A DNA stretch of 64,000 nucleotides from Thalassospira sp. (GTDB lineage Bacteria > Pseudomonadota > Alphaproteobacteria > Rhodospirillales > Thalassospiraceae), in contig NZ_JAUYHK010000010.1 in NCBI RefSeq assembly GCF_030690045.1, positions 124,001 to 188,000 on the forward strand, written 5' to 3'. Both the position numbers and the translations under genes were made by a program. A model generated the notes under the pieces. It did not search any database, was not told where the DNA came from, and was given only the letters and a program-made list of their open reading frames with translations. Of this stretch, positions 47,007 to 54,976 are shown one piece after another (the stretch's first letter is position 1; every line of letters starts with the position of its first letter).

Positions 47007-47657
47007 ATGACAGAAACGTCCGAAACCCCTGATACCGAAGAAAAACATCCGTCGCGTGGTGCGGCGCGCAAGCGCGCCATGATGGATTGCGCCTGGGATA
47101 TTCTGATGGAATCGGGTTTTTCCGGCGTCACTCTCAACGAAGTCATTTCCCGTTCTGGTGGCTCGCGCACGACATTGTACGAGGCCTTTGGCGGAAAAGA
47201 TGGCCTGATTGCTGCGGTTCTTGCCGAACGGTGCCACGAATTTTCGGTCGAACTGCTGATCGCACTCGAAACCGATTTACCCCCGCGTGACGCCCTGACC
47301 GACTTTGCAATCAAACTGGCCCGCAAAATACTATCCGAGGATGCGATCCGTATCACCCAAATTCTGTTGTCCGAAGGTCATCATTTTCCCGGCATTACAG
47401 ATACTTTCCTGTCCAGCGGCCCCGATTGCACAACATCGCGTCTGGCAAGCTATCTGGAACGGCAGGCCAAAACCGGCGCAATCATGATTGATGACCCGAC
47501 GCACGCGGCGGAAATACTGGTCTCGATGGTTCAGGGACAATGGTTGCATCGCATGTTGAAAAAACCGCCATCCCCGCCGGTTTCAGACGCCGAAATCGCA
47601 AAACGCGCCACCCGTGCCGTGGATATTTTCCTGGGTGGTGTCGCCAGAAATTCCTGA
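47007..47657 (+). CDS. TetR/AcrR family repressor of the RND pump
   Basis: 216 residues: helix-turn-helix (GFSGVTLNEVISRSGGSRTTLYEAFGGKDGL, about 35-66) and a TetR_C helical domain. It is divergent from the efflux operon with a perfect palindrome between them, the standard arrangement for local drug-responsive repression. Preceded by AAGAGGC and an A-rich spacer. Confidence 0.9.
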   Translation: MTETSETPDTEEKHPSRGAARKRAMMDCAWDILMESGFSGVTLNEVISRSGGSRTTLYEAFGGKDGLIAAVLAERCHEFSVELLIALETDLPPRDALTDFAIKLARKILSEDAIRITQILLSEGHHFPGITDTFLSSGPDCTTSRLASYLERQAKTGAIMIDDPTHAAEILVSMVQGQWLHRMLKKPPSPPVSDAEIAKRATRAVDIFLGGVARNS

Positions 47658-47733
47658 AAATCTGCCCTGACTTCACCAGAATTGACGCGCATGATAGATT
47701 TCTGTCAGATCATTTTTTTCAGGGATCGCTTCC

Positions 47734-48921
47734 ATGAGCCGTTTTGCGCAACCGTTTTGGCCTGTTTCCCGCCTTTTGCCGATGGCCGCCTTGTGCGGCT
47801 TGTCGCTGGTGATCTTTCCGGGCGACCGGGCCCATGCCCTTGAACCGGCCAAGGCCCGCCAGATTGTCGATGCCATCCTGATGCAGCATGGCATTGATGC
47901 GACCGAACGCGACATCCAGACGGAAAACGGCGCGGTGACGCTGCATTATGATGATGTCCGGCTTGATCTGACCGGATACCGCACGGCCCGCGAACTGGTG
48001 ATGTCCGATGTCGCCGTCACCCTGCGCGATACCGGCAATCCCGATATTGTCGATATTGATGTGACCCTGCCCGAAACCGCCCAAATGCTGGCAGAAAAAA
48101 CCACCGATGCCCGCGAGATAACCCTGCGCGATGCACGGGGGACACTGGCATGGAACCATGTCACCGCCACGCCCAAATCCTTTAATGCGGCGGCGGCCAT
48201 GCTGGTCGGCGACGAACCGGTGTCGCGCAAACACTGGTTGATGAACAATCTGAAAGTATTGCTGGATGAAACCCGCGCTACCATTTCATGGGGGGCGTCC
48301 GAATGGACCGGAGCCAACCGCGAAAAAATGGGTGCCGTGCAATCGGCCAGCTTTGATCTTTATCCCGGCCCGGACGGCGAAACCCGCCTTGATTACGCCC
48401 ATGACGGATTATGGCTGCCCAATCTGATCCAGCCGCGCACCGTGCGCCTGCAAACCCACAGTGCCGGTGTGCCATGGACTGAGGCCCGCCCGATCCTGCA
48501 ACAGGGCATCAACGATATGATGACCGGCAAATCGCCGCGCCAGACCCGACGCGATATCGGCAATGCCCTGTGGCGCAAGGCCGCGGCCAGCGGCCAGCCG
48601 ATCCTGATTGACGAAATCTATGTCGAGGGCCGCGGCCTCGAAGCCCGCGGCGACGGGCAACTTCTGGCCCGCGACAATGCCCGTTATGGCTTTCAGGGCG
48701 ATCTTGATGTCAATCTGGTCGGCCGTGATCGTCTGGAATTCCTGATCGGCACCCCGGCCAGCCCGACCCTGCTCGGTGCGCTGGTGCCCTTTGCGGTCGA
48801 AGGCCTTGCCGCCGGTCTCCCCGGCCCCCAGGAAACCACCGCCTATAACATCGAATTGCTGCCCGATGGCCGCCTGATCATCAATGGCGTCACCGTCATG
48901 GACCGGGCAACGGGCGGCTGA
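47734..48921 (+). CDS. Uncharacterised exported protein
   Basis: 395 residues. A signal peptide (about 1-36, ending AHA) is followed by a mature protein starting LEPAKARQIVDAILMQHGIDA. The rest is beta-rich with repeated polar strands (VTLHYDDVRLDLTG, SFDLYPGPDGETRLDYAHDGLWL, LIDEIYVEGRGLEARGDGQLL) ending in a strand INGVTVMDRATGG. The pattern recalls periplasmic lipid- or polymer-handling beta proteins and DUF2125/DUF945-like families, but I cannot assign it. Stands alone; convergent with the SDR gene. Confidence 0.75.
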   Translation: MSRFAQPFWPVSRLLPMAALCGLSLVIFPGDRAHALEPAKARQIVDAILMQHGIDATERDIQTENGAVTLHYDDVRLDLTGYRTARELVMSDVAVTLRDTGNPDIVDIDVTLPETAQMLAEKTTDAREITLRDARGTLAWNHVTATPKSFNAAAAMLVGDEPVSRKHWLMNNLKVLLDETRATISWGASEWTGANREKMGAVQSASFDLYPGPDGETRLDYAHDGLWLPNLIQPRTVRLQTHSAGVPWTEARPILQQGINDMMTGKSPRQTRRDIGNALWRKAAASGQPILIDEIYVEGRGLEARGDGQLLARDNARYGFQGDLDVNLVGRDRLEFLIGTPASPTLLGALVPFAVEGLAAGLPGPQETTAYNIELLPDGRLIINGVTVMDRATGG

Positions 48922-48941
48922 GACAGCCGCACAACACGCGC

Positions 48942-49742
48942 CTATCGCGTCGTACAGGACAGCCCGCCATCAACCGGAATATCCGCCCCGGTAATATATT
49001 TTGCCGCGTCGGAGGCCAGAAACACCACGGCCTCCGCCACATCCCACGCATCGCCCATATGGCCCATCGGCACCTGGGCATGACGTTTGGCGATGATGCG
49101 GCTGATTTCCACCCCGTCATACAGCCGCGCCAGCGACGCCGTCACCAGCGGCGTATCGATCAATCCCGGGATCACCGCATTGACCCGCACCCCGTGCGGC
49201 GCATATTCCACCGCCAACGACCGGGTCAGTTGCACCAGTGCCGCCTTTGCCGCCGCATAGGCCGGATAATCAATGCCGATCTGGCGCGCCCCGCCGATGG
49301 AACCGATATTGACCACCGCCCCGGATTTGCGCTTGCGCATGGCGGGCATTACCGCCTGACAGGTGTGGAAAAACCCGGTGACATTGACATCAAACGCCGC
49401 CTGCCAGCGTTCAGCGGTCAAATCTTCCAGCCCGCCACCCGTCACCACCCCGACATTGTTCAGCAAAACATCAATCTCGCCAAGCGCCTCGCGACAAGTC
49501 AGAACCGCCCGGTCAATCTGATCGCGCCGGGTGATATCGCCGCCAAGCGCAATGGCGTTCCCGCCTTCTTCAAGGATCAGCGCAACGGTTTCTTCTGCCG
49601 CCGCCTTGTGGATATCGACCACCGCCACCTTCGCCCCGGCACGGGCCAGCAAAACCGACGCCGCCTTGCCATTGCCCCAGCCGGGCGCACAGGACCCGCC
49701 GCCAAACACCAGTGCCGTCTTCCCCAACAAACGCCGATCCAT
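48942..49742 (-). CDS. Short-chain dehydrogenase/reductase
   Basis: 266 residues of classical SDR fold. The NAD(P) loop is odd: GGGSCAPGWGNGKA in place of TGxxxGxG, with an insertion. NNVGVV, the Ser in GSIGG, YAAAK catalytic pair and PGLIDTPLV follow normally. A GGAGGA ribosome site supports MDRRLLG as the start. The altered loop is seen in SDR relatives with 'GWGNGKA'-type coenzyme binding. Substrate unknown. Confidence 0.88.
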   Translation of the reverse strand: MDRRLLGKTALVFGGGSCAPGWGNGKAASVLLARAGAKVAVVDIHKAAAEETVALILEEGGNAIALGGDITRRDQIDRAVLTCREALGEIDVLLNNVGVVTGGGLEDLTAERWQAAFDVNVTGFFHTCQAVMPAMRKRKSGAVVNIGSIGGARQIGIDYPAYAAAKAALVQLTRSLAVEYAPHGVRVNAVIPGLIDTPLVTASLARLYDGVEISRIIAKRHAQVPMGHMGDAWDVAEAVVFLASDAAKYITGADIPVDGGLSCTTR

Positions 49743-49838
49743 TTTATCCTCCCGGGTTTTGGATAACTCTATCAGAGGTTCCACACACCGCAAAGGACCA
49801 CCCGCCTGCGCAAGGCGGGTCTGGGCCACGCAACAGCA

Positions 49839-49868
49839 AAACGGCCGCCCCAAATGGCGCGGCCGTTT
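49839..49868. terminator. Terminator after TonB receptor
   Basis: AAACGGCCGC and GCGGCCGTTT form a 10-bp stem 22 bp after the receptor stop on the minus strand. The loop is 10 nt; a second small GC hairpin lies at 49801-49819. Confidence 0.65.
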
Positions 49869-49890
49869 GCCGTGTAAAGCCGGAAAAAAC

Positions 49891-52326
49891 CTACCAGCTA
49901 TATTTCAACGTCGCCAGAACCGTGCGGCCATCGCCATAAAAACGGCTGCCGAATGTATTGGACGATACATATTCCCGGTCCAGCAGATTGGTCGCATTGA
50001 CCGCCAGATCGACATTGTCCGTCACCTTGTAATTCACCATCGCATCCATCACCGTATGCGATCCCAGCAAATCGGCATTGGCATCATTGTTATAGCGCGA
50101 CCCGACAAAGCGCAGCCCGGTGCCAAAGGTCAGGTCCCCCCGCTCCCCGCTTTCGGGGATGGTATAATCGATCCATGCCGATGCGGCATGTTCGGGGACA
50201 TTTGACGGACGATTACCGATATTGGCCGTCACCACATCGTCTTTGATTTCGGCTTCAAGATAGGTATAGGCCAGCGTCACATTGGTCCGCGCATCAAGCG
50301 CCATCTTGCCCTCAAGCTCCAGCCCGCGCGAATTGATTTCACCAATCTGTTGATAGGTGGCCGTGTTTGCGTTCCACTGCGAAACATTTTCCTGCGTCAG
50401 ATCAAACAGGGCAGCGGTGAACATCGCATCCATGCCGGCGGGCTGATATTTGACACCAACCTCGTATTGCGTCCCTTCCTGTGGCTTGGTACCGCCCGGT
50501 CTGGACGCGGTGCTACCATAAACCGGCTGGAACGATTCCGAATAATTCCCGTAAACCGAAACTTCGTCACTCGCCTTGTAAGTCAGGCCAAGGCGCGAGG
50601 TAAATTGATGATCATCGCGTTCCTCGGTTGCCCCGCTGCTCAGCGTGTCGGTATCGCTTTGAACATAATCAAACCGCCCGCCAATGGTCGCAATCCAGTC
50701 TTCGGCAATCGTCAATTGTTCCTGCGCATAAAGCCCATAGGCCGCCTGGGTGATTTCCGTATCCGAGGTAAAATTAAGGTTCACACAGGACAGACCGCAA
50801 TAGGACGGGTTGTAAGGATCAATCGGCGATGCCGACCCGTCATATCGTTTCTCTCGGTTCACATCCCGATTGAAGTCGATCCCCACCAGCGTCTTGCTGT
50901 CGAGGTTTTTGTTAATCGCCGTGTCATATTGCATCTGGTTGTCGATGGCAAAACGGTCCAGCTCGCCATAAATCGCAAAGGCCCAACGATTGCCCAGCGG
51001 TGTGGTATCGTTCAGATAAACTGTCTCGTAATCCAGATCGACATGGGTATAGCGCGCATTCTGCCGGAATTGCAGCTTGTCGGTAATCTGGTGGGAAAAT
51101 TCATATCCCAGATTGGTTTCTTCGGTATCGAATGTGTTGAAATCCGGTTCGCCGAAAAAGGCATCACGGCTGGTTTCAATCCCGGTCGGAAAACCATAAC
51201 CCAGATTGCTTTCACGCTTGCTATAGCTGGTCAGGATCGTCAGTTCCGTTCCCGCCTTCGGCTTGTAGGTAAAGGCCGGTGCCACATAAAGGCGGTCATC
51301 CTGCGAATAATCCTGACTGCGTTCCGCATCCTGCCACATCCCGGTCAGGCGATAGGTCCAGTTGCTGTCTTGCGCAACCGGGCCGGTCACATCCCCGCCG
51401 CCCCGTACATGGTTTTCCCCAATGGTCGTGAAAACCTCGCCACCTTCCTCGTCCTGCGGGCGCTTGGTCACCAGATTGACCAGACCGCCCGGGCCATTCA
51501 TGCCAAACAGGCTCGATGTCGATCCTTTCAAAACATCAACCTGCTGAAGCCCATAGGGTTCCTGCCGCGCGGTCGTGAAATTATAGTTGCGCGACGACAA
51601 CCCGTCGCGATAGGTCGAAAGCGACGAATAAAATCCCCGGATACGCACATAATCATAGCGCACATCCGATCCATATTCGCCCGCCTGCACGCCTGCGGTA
51701 TAGGCCACCGCCTGCTGCACATCCTGCACATTGCGGGTTTCCATTTCCTTTTGCGTAATCACCGAAACGGCGGCTGGATCATCCAGAATCGGCGTATCGG
51801 TTTTCGAGGCCGTCTTGCTGCGCCCGGCGACAAAGCTTTCGGTTGTCGGGCCATAGGGGCCAAAGGCCGTATCGCTTCCGGCATGGCCTTCAACCCGCAC
51901 CGGGTCAAGGGTGCCATCCGCATCGCCTGCCCCTTGCGCCACCTGATCAACCACAATCGTCGCATCATCGGCCACGGTATAAAACAGCCCGGTCCCGGCA
52001 AACATCCGGTCCAGCGCCTGCGCCGGTGTCATGTTGCCGCGAATTTCCGGTGCCGTCACATCGCGCACCAGCGCCCCGTCCACGGTAATCTGCAATCCCG
52101 ATTGCTGCCCGAACAGGGCAAGGGCACGGGTCATTGGCTGGGCCGCAATATCGAAATCATGCTGACCATCCAGCACGCCGGACGCACCACCGGTCACCCC
52201 TTGCTGCTGTGCCAATGCCGGTGTGGCGATCACGACCGGGACAAGCGCCGTCGTCATCATCAGCGCCCCGGTCAAAACCAGCCTCAGGCGGCACCCCCGC
52301 ATCCCCGCTTTTTCCCCTGTAGACAT
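49891..52326 (-). CDS. TonB-dependent siderophore receptor with signalling domain
   Basis: 811 residues. Signal peptide (to about 39), an STN/secretin-like signalling domain (about 52-120: FDIAAQPMTRALALFGQQSGLQITVDG), a plug domain (DDPAAVSVITQKEMETRNVQDVQQA) and a 22-strand barrel ending TLKYSW. The STN domain contacts FecR and triggers the FecI sigma factor when ligand binds. Gene order FecI-FecR-receptor on one strand and a Fur-like site upstream point to ferric siderophore uptake. Ligand unknown. Confidence 0.94.
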   Translation of the reverse strand: MSTGEKAGMRGCRLRLVLTGALMMTTALVPVVIATPALAQQQGVTGGASGVLDGQHDFDIAAQPMTRALALFGQQSGLQITVDGALVRDVTAPEIRGNMTPAQALDRMFAGTGLFYTVADDATIVVDQVAQGAGDADGTLDPVRVEGHAGSDTAFGPYGPTTESFVAGRSKTASKTDTPILDDPAAVSVITQKEMETRNVQDVQQAVAYTAGVQAGEYGSDVRYDYVRIRGFYSSLSTYRDGLSSRNYNFTTARQEPYGLQQVDVLKGSTSSLFGMNGPGGLVNLVTKRPQDEEGGEVFTTIGENHVRGGGDVTGPVAQDSNWTYRLTGMWQDAERSQDYSQDDRLYVAPAFTYKPKAGTELTILTSYSKRESNLGYGFPTGIETSRDAFFGEPDFNTFDTEETNLGYEFSHQITDKLQFRQNARYTHVDLDYETVYLNDTTPLGNRWAFAIYGELDRFAIDNQMQYDTAINKNLDSKTLVGIDFNRDVNREKRYDGSASPIDPYNPSYCGLSCVNLNFTSDTEITQAAYGLYAQEQLTIAEDWIATIGGRFDYVQSDTDTLSSGATEERDDHQFTSRLGLTYKASDEVSVYGNYSESFQPVYGSTASRPGGTKPQEGTQYEVGVKYQPAGMDAMFTAALFDLTQENVSQWNANTATYQQIGEINSRGLELEGKMALDARTNVTLAYTYLEAEIKDDVVTANIGNRPSNVPEHAASAWIDYTIPESGERGDLTFGTGLRFVGSRYNNDANADLLGSHTVMDAMVNYKVTDNVDLAVNATNLLDREYVSSNTFGSRFYGDGRTVLATLKYSW

Positions 52327-52359
52327 TCTGTCATCTCCGTTTCAGGTCATCTGCTCAAT

Positions 52360-52390
52360 GCGAATGAGAATAAAAACGCTTCTCATTCGC
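52360..52390 (-). promoter_or_regulatory. Fur-box-like inverted repeat
   Basis: GCGAATGAGAA and TTCTCATTCGC are exact inverted arms with a 9-bp centre, 34 bp upstream of the receptor start. The AATGAGAAT/ATTCTCATT core is Fur-like, though the arms are further apart than in a standard 19-bp box. Confidence 0.55.
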
Positions 52391-52473
52391 GCATAAGACA
52401 CAAAACGCCTGTCGGGATTGTTTTTTCAAAAAAAGTTCCGGATTTTTTTAAATTATTGAGATTGAACAGGTTT

Positions 52474-53487
52474 TCAGGATGCCGACACCAGAATAACCCA
52501 CGGCGTCACCTGCCGGATAACGGCATTCTGCGCCCGCGCAATCCCGCGCAAGGCGGCCAGCGGATCGGCAAGATGATAAACCCCCGTCACCGGTCGCCGG
52601 GCAAGGGCCGCATCGGTAATAAGGATAGTACCGGGATAATACCGGCGCAGACCGTCAATCACGGTTGACAGGGGCTGATCCTGCGCAATCAGTTGCTGAT
52701 GCCGCCATGTCGCAATCTGCCCGTCAGGCACATCATCACGCACCACATCGCCCGCCCATGACACGCGAGCGCGTTGCCCCGCCGTCAGCATATCGGCAAG
52801 GGGCGCCTCCCCGTCCTCCATATCCACCCGCACCAGACCATGTTCCACGGCCACATCCGTGCCGTTTTCCCCGCGCCGGACATCAAACCCCGTGCCCAGA
52901 ACCGTAACATCAATACTGTCTGACGATACCCGGAACGGGTGCCTTTCATCGGGTGTCACCTCGAAAAACGCTTCGCCGCGCAACAGATCGATCTGGCGTT
53001 CGCCCCCTTCAAACCGCACCCGGATGGCACTTTGCGGGGCCAGCATGACAACGCTCTGATCGGCCAGAACGATGGCCCGCGTTTCCGCCGTTTGCGTGCT
53101 GTAATCGGCCTGAAAATCAATGACAATTCCCGGCCCGGCCATCACCGCCACCAGCAGGGATGCCGCAATCGCCAATCCGCCCAGCACCCGCCGCCATCCC
53201 CGCCGGTTGTCATTGCTGGCGACCGGATGGGCCACCGCATCGCGGCTTGCACTCAGAAACGGTTGCCAGCGCCCGGCATGCCTTGGCACCCCCTGCGCCA
53301 TCAGACCGGCGGCATGACGGGTTTCCTCCCATGCGACAAGATGGGCGGGGCTGGCATTGCACCAGTCCTGAAACTGCTGCGCCACCTCCATATCGTCGGG
53401 GTCTTCCTGCAACAGGATCAACCAGCCGGTCGCCTCTTTTGATGCCTTGTCCCGGATCGGGTCGGTATGTCTTTTCATGCGTGTCAT
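52474..53487 (-). CDS. FecR family anti-sigma/sigma-regulator
   Basis: 337 residues. A cytoplasmic N-terminal domain (about 12-65; ATGWLILLQEDPDDMEVAQQFQDWCN) binds the sigma factor, a membrane helix follows (about 97-117), then the periplasmic FecR domain (RAIVLADQSVVMLAPQSAIRV, RQIDLLRGEAFFEV) and a C-terminal STN-like segment. It relays receptor occupancy to the FecI protein. Start at MTRMKRHT; 142 bp separate it from fecI. Confidence 0.9.
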   Translation of the reverse strand: MTRMKRHTDPIRDKASKEATGWLILLQEDPDDMEVAQQFQDWCNASPAHLVAWEETRHAAGLMAQGVPRHAGRWQPFLSASRDAVAHPVASNDNRRGWRRVLGGLAIAASLLVAVMAGPGIVIDFQADYSTQTAETRAIVLADQSVVMLAPQSAIRVRFEGGERQIDLLRGEAFFEVTPDERHPFRVSSDSIDVTVLGTGFDVRRGENGTDVAVEHGLVRVDMEDGEAPLADMLTAGQRARVSWAGDVVRDDVPDGQIATWRHQQLIAQDQPLSTVIDGLRRYYPGTILITDAALARRPVTGVYHLADPLAALRGIARAQNAVIRQVTPWVILVSAS

Positions 53488-53628
53488 GATCCCTGACCGG
53501 TTCCGGCAATTGCCCGTATCGCTGCCCCGATGATCCCCAATATCCCGCCATGCGGGTTTGCGTTTAAAACGCCCCTTCTTACTAAACGCATCGACCGGGC
53601 TTTTTTCTATAAATTTTCGCAAAAACCG

Positions 53629-54141
53629 TCATGACCGGCCCAGACGCTGCTTGCAATGATCAATCCCTTCCGCCACCAACTTGTGCGCCAGCGGCACCGA
53701 AATTCCCAGAAACGCGGCAATTTCGCGCAATTTCGCCCCGCCAAACCGGTGCATTTCACAGGCAATCTGCGTGCGTTCGGGCAATTCGGCCAGGGCCGCC
53801 ATCGCGGTTTCATATTCATCCCGATAAAGGGCGACGGTTTCCGGGTCGGCGGCGGGATCGGGCGATATACGGGCAATTTCGTCAAAATCGGCCGAACTGG
53901 TCATGCGGCTTTCACGGGCCATAGTGCGTCGGCTGTCAAAGGCCAGATTGCGCACGATGCGGTATAAATACCCGGTGGCATCCTCGATCAACCGCCCGTC
54001 CGACGCCGCATCAAACCGCAACCACGCTTCCTGCACCAGATCCTCGGCCTGCCCCCAATTGCCGGTAATCCGGCAGGCATAATTCACCAGCGCCGCACGA
54101 TGGGACACAAACAGGGCAAGGGGGGTCGGGCTTCCCGGCAA
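53629..54141 (-). CDS. FecI-type ECF sigma factor
   Basis: 170 residues of a group IV sigma70: region 2 (ALVNYACRITGNWGQAEDLVQEAWLRF, about 17-45) and region 4 (LPERTQIACEMHRFGGAKLREIAAFLGISVPLAHKLVAEGI, about 118-160). It should direct transcription of the receptor gene when signalled by FecR. First gene of the iron locus; a weak Fur-like site lies upstream. Confidence 0.92.
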   Translation of the reverse strand: MPGSPTPLALFVSHRAALVNYACRITGNWGQAEDLVQEAWLRFDAASDGRLIEDATGYLYRIVRNLAFDSRRTMARESRMTSSADFDEIARISPDPAADPETVALYRDEYETAMAALAELPERTQIACEMHRFGGAKLREIAAFLGISVPLAHKLVAEGIDHCKQRLGRS

Positions 54142-54212
54142 AGGTACATCTTCCTTTTGATCGGGCGTAAACGGGCACTCTTACGCCGCGATGATGTACC
54201 TATCGAAGTTAA

Positions 54213-54229
54213 GACTAATTATCAATAGC
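54213..54229 (-). promoter_or_regulatory. Weak Fur-box-like site before fecI
   Basis: GACTAATTATCAATAGC (minus strand GATAATTAG core) partly matches the GATAATGATAATC consensus. It is the only iron-box candidate between fecI and the cytochrome gene. Confidence 0.3.
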
Positions 54230-54329
54230 TTTTGGATCTCACCCCGACACTTTCCGAACCCGGCAAAATCCGCTACCACATAGGGAATGATCGACCCGCA
54301 CCGAAACAACATCTTGCAAAGAGACCGCC

Positions 54330-54773
54330 ATGCGCCCCGCATCTGCCTTTCTGTTTCCGTTTTTGCTGACGGCTCTGCTTGTGCTTTCCCCCGGCCTTGC
54401 GACCGCAGGCGGCCCCCCCGATACATCCGACAGCCCGGTGCCCCCGCTGCCCGATTCCCCGGAAAATGCCCCCGACCTGCAAGGCAGCATCGATCAGGGC
54501 CGGACCATCGCCCAAACCACCTGCCTGAATTGCCATACCGAATTTGCAGGGGACCCGGCCCCCAATCCCGCCATCCAGAACGCCCCGCCTTTGGCCAGTT
54601 TCGGTCAGAAATGGCCGCTTGAAAACCTTCAGGAAGCCCTGGCCGAAGGCATCACCGTCGGCCATGACGCCACCATGATGCCCGAATTCTCCCTGGCCCC
54701 GGAAACCATCGCCGATCTGCTGGCCTATCTCGGCGATCTTTCCCAAAAGGCCGATGCCAAACCGGCGAACTGA
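54330..54773 (+). CDS. Small c-type cytochrome
   Basis: 147 residues. A signal peptide (to about 26, ATAGG) and a Pro-rich linker lead into one class I cytochrome c domain with the haem motif CLNCH (Cys65, Cys68, His69) and a probable axial Met in DATMMPEF (near 116). It is a periplasmic electron carrier; the partner is unknown. The 203-bp gap after it leads to the autotransporter gene. Confidence 0.88.
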   Translation: MRPASAFLFPFLLTALLVLSPGLATAGGPPDTSDSPVPPLPDSPENAPDLQGSIDQGRTIAQTTCLNCHTEFAGDPAPNPAIQNAPPLASFGQKWPLENLQEALAEGITVGHDATMMPEFSLAPETIADLLAYLGDLSQKADAKPAN

Positions 54774-54840
54774 TCCGGTCGGGTGGCGGCCCCGCCCCCT
54801 GCCGACGGATGGTCCTTTTATCTCAAAAAATCTGCCAAAC

Positions 54841-54875
54841 ATCCACTTTGCGCAACCCGATATCCACATTGCGCA
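54841..54875 (+). promoter_or_regulatory. Direct repeats 21 bp apart before autotransporter
   Basis: ATCCACTTTGCGCA (54841-54854) and ATCCACATTGCGCA (54862-54875) differ at one base and are spaced by 21 bp, two helical turns, as is common for activator pairs. They lie about 100-135 bp before the start codon. Confidence 0.4.
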
Positions 54876-54976
54876 GAATAAAGTCCACGGCCTCAGATAG
54901 CGGGTTGTGCCCTTCTCAAAAGTCGCCCAAAGGAATGGGAAATCATCATTTCTCATGACCGAAGGCGTGCTTTCAT

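Noticed and set aside
50350-52668. 772-codon open frame on the plus strand
   Set aside because: Antisense shadow of the TonB receptor, whose signal, STN, plug and barrel are clear on the other strand.
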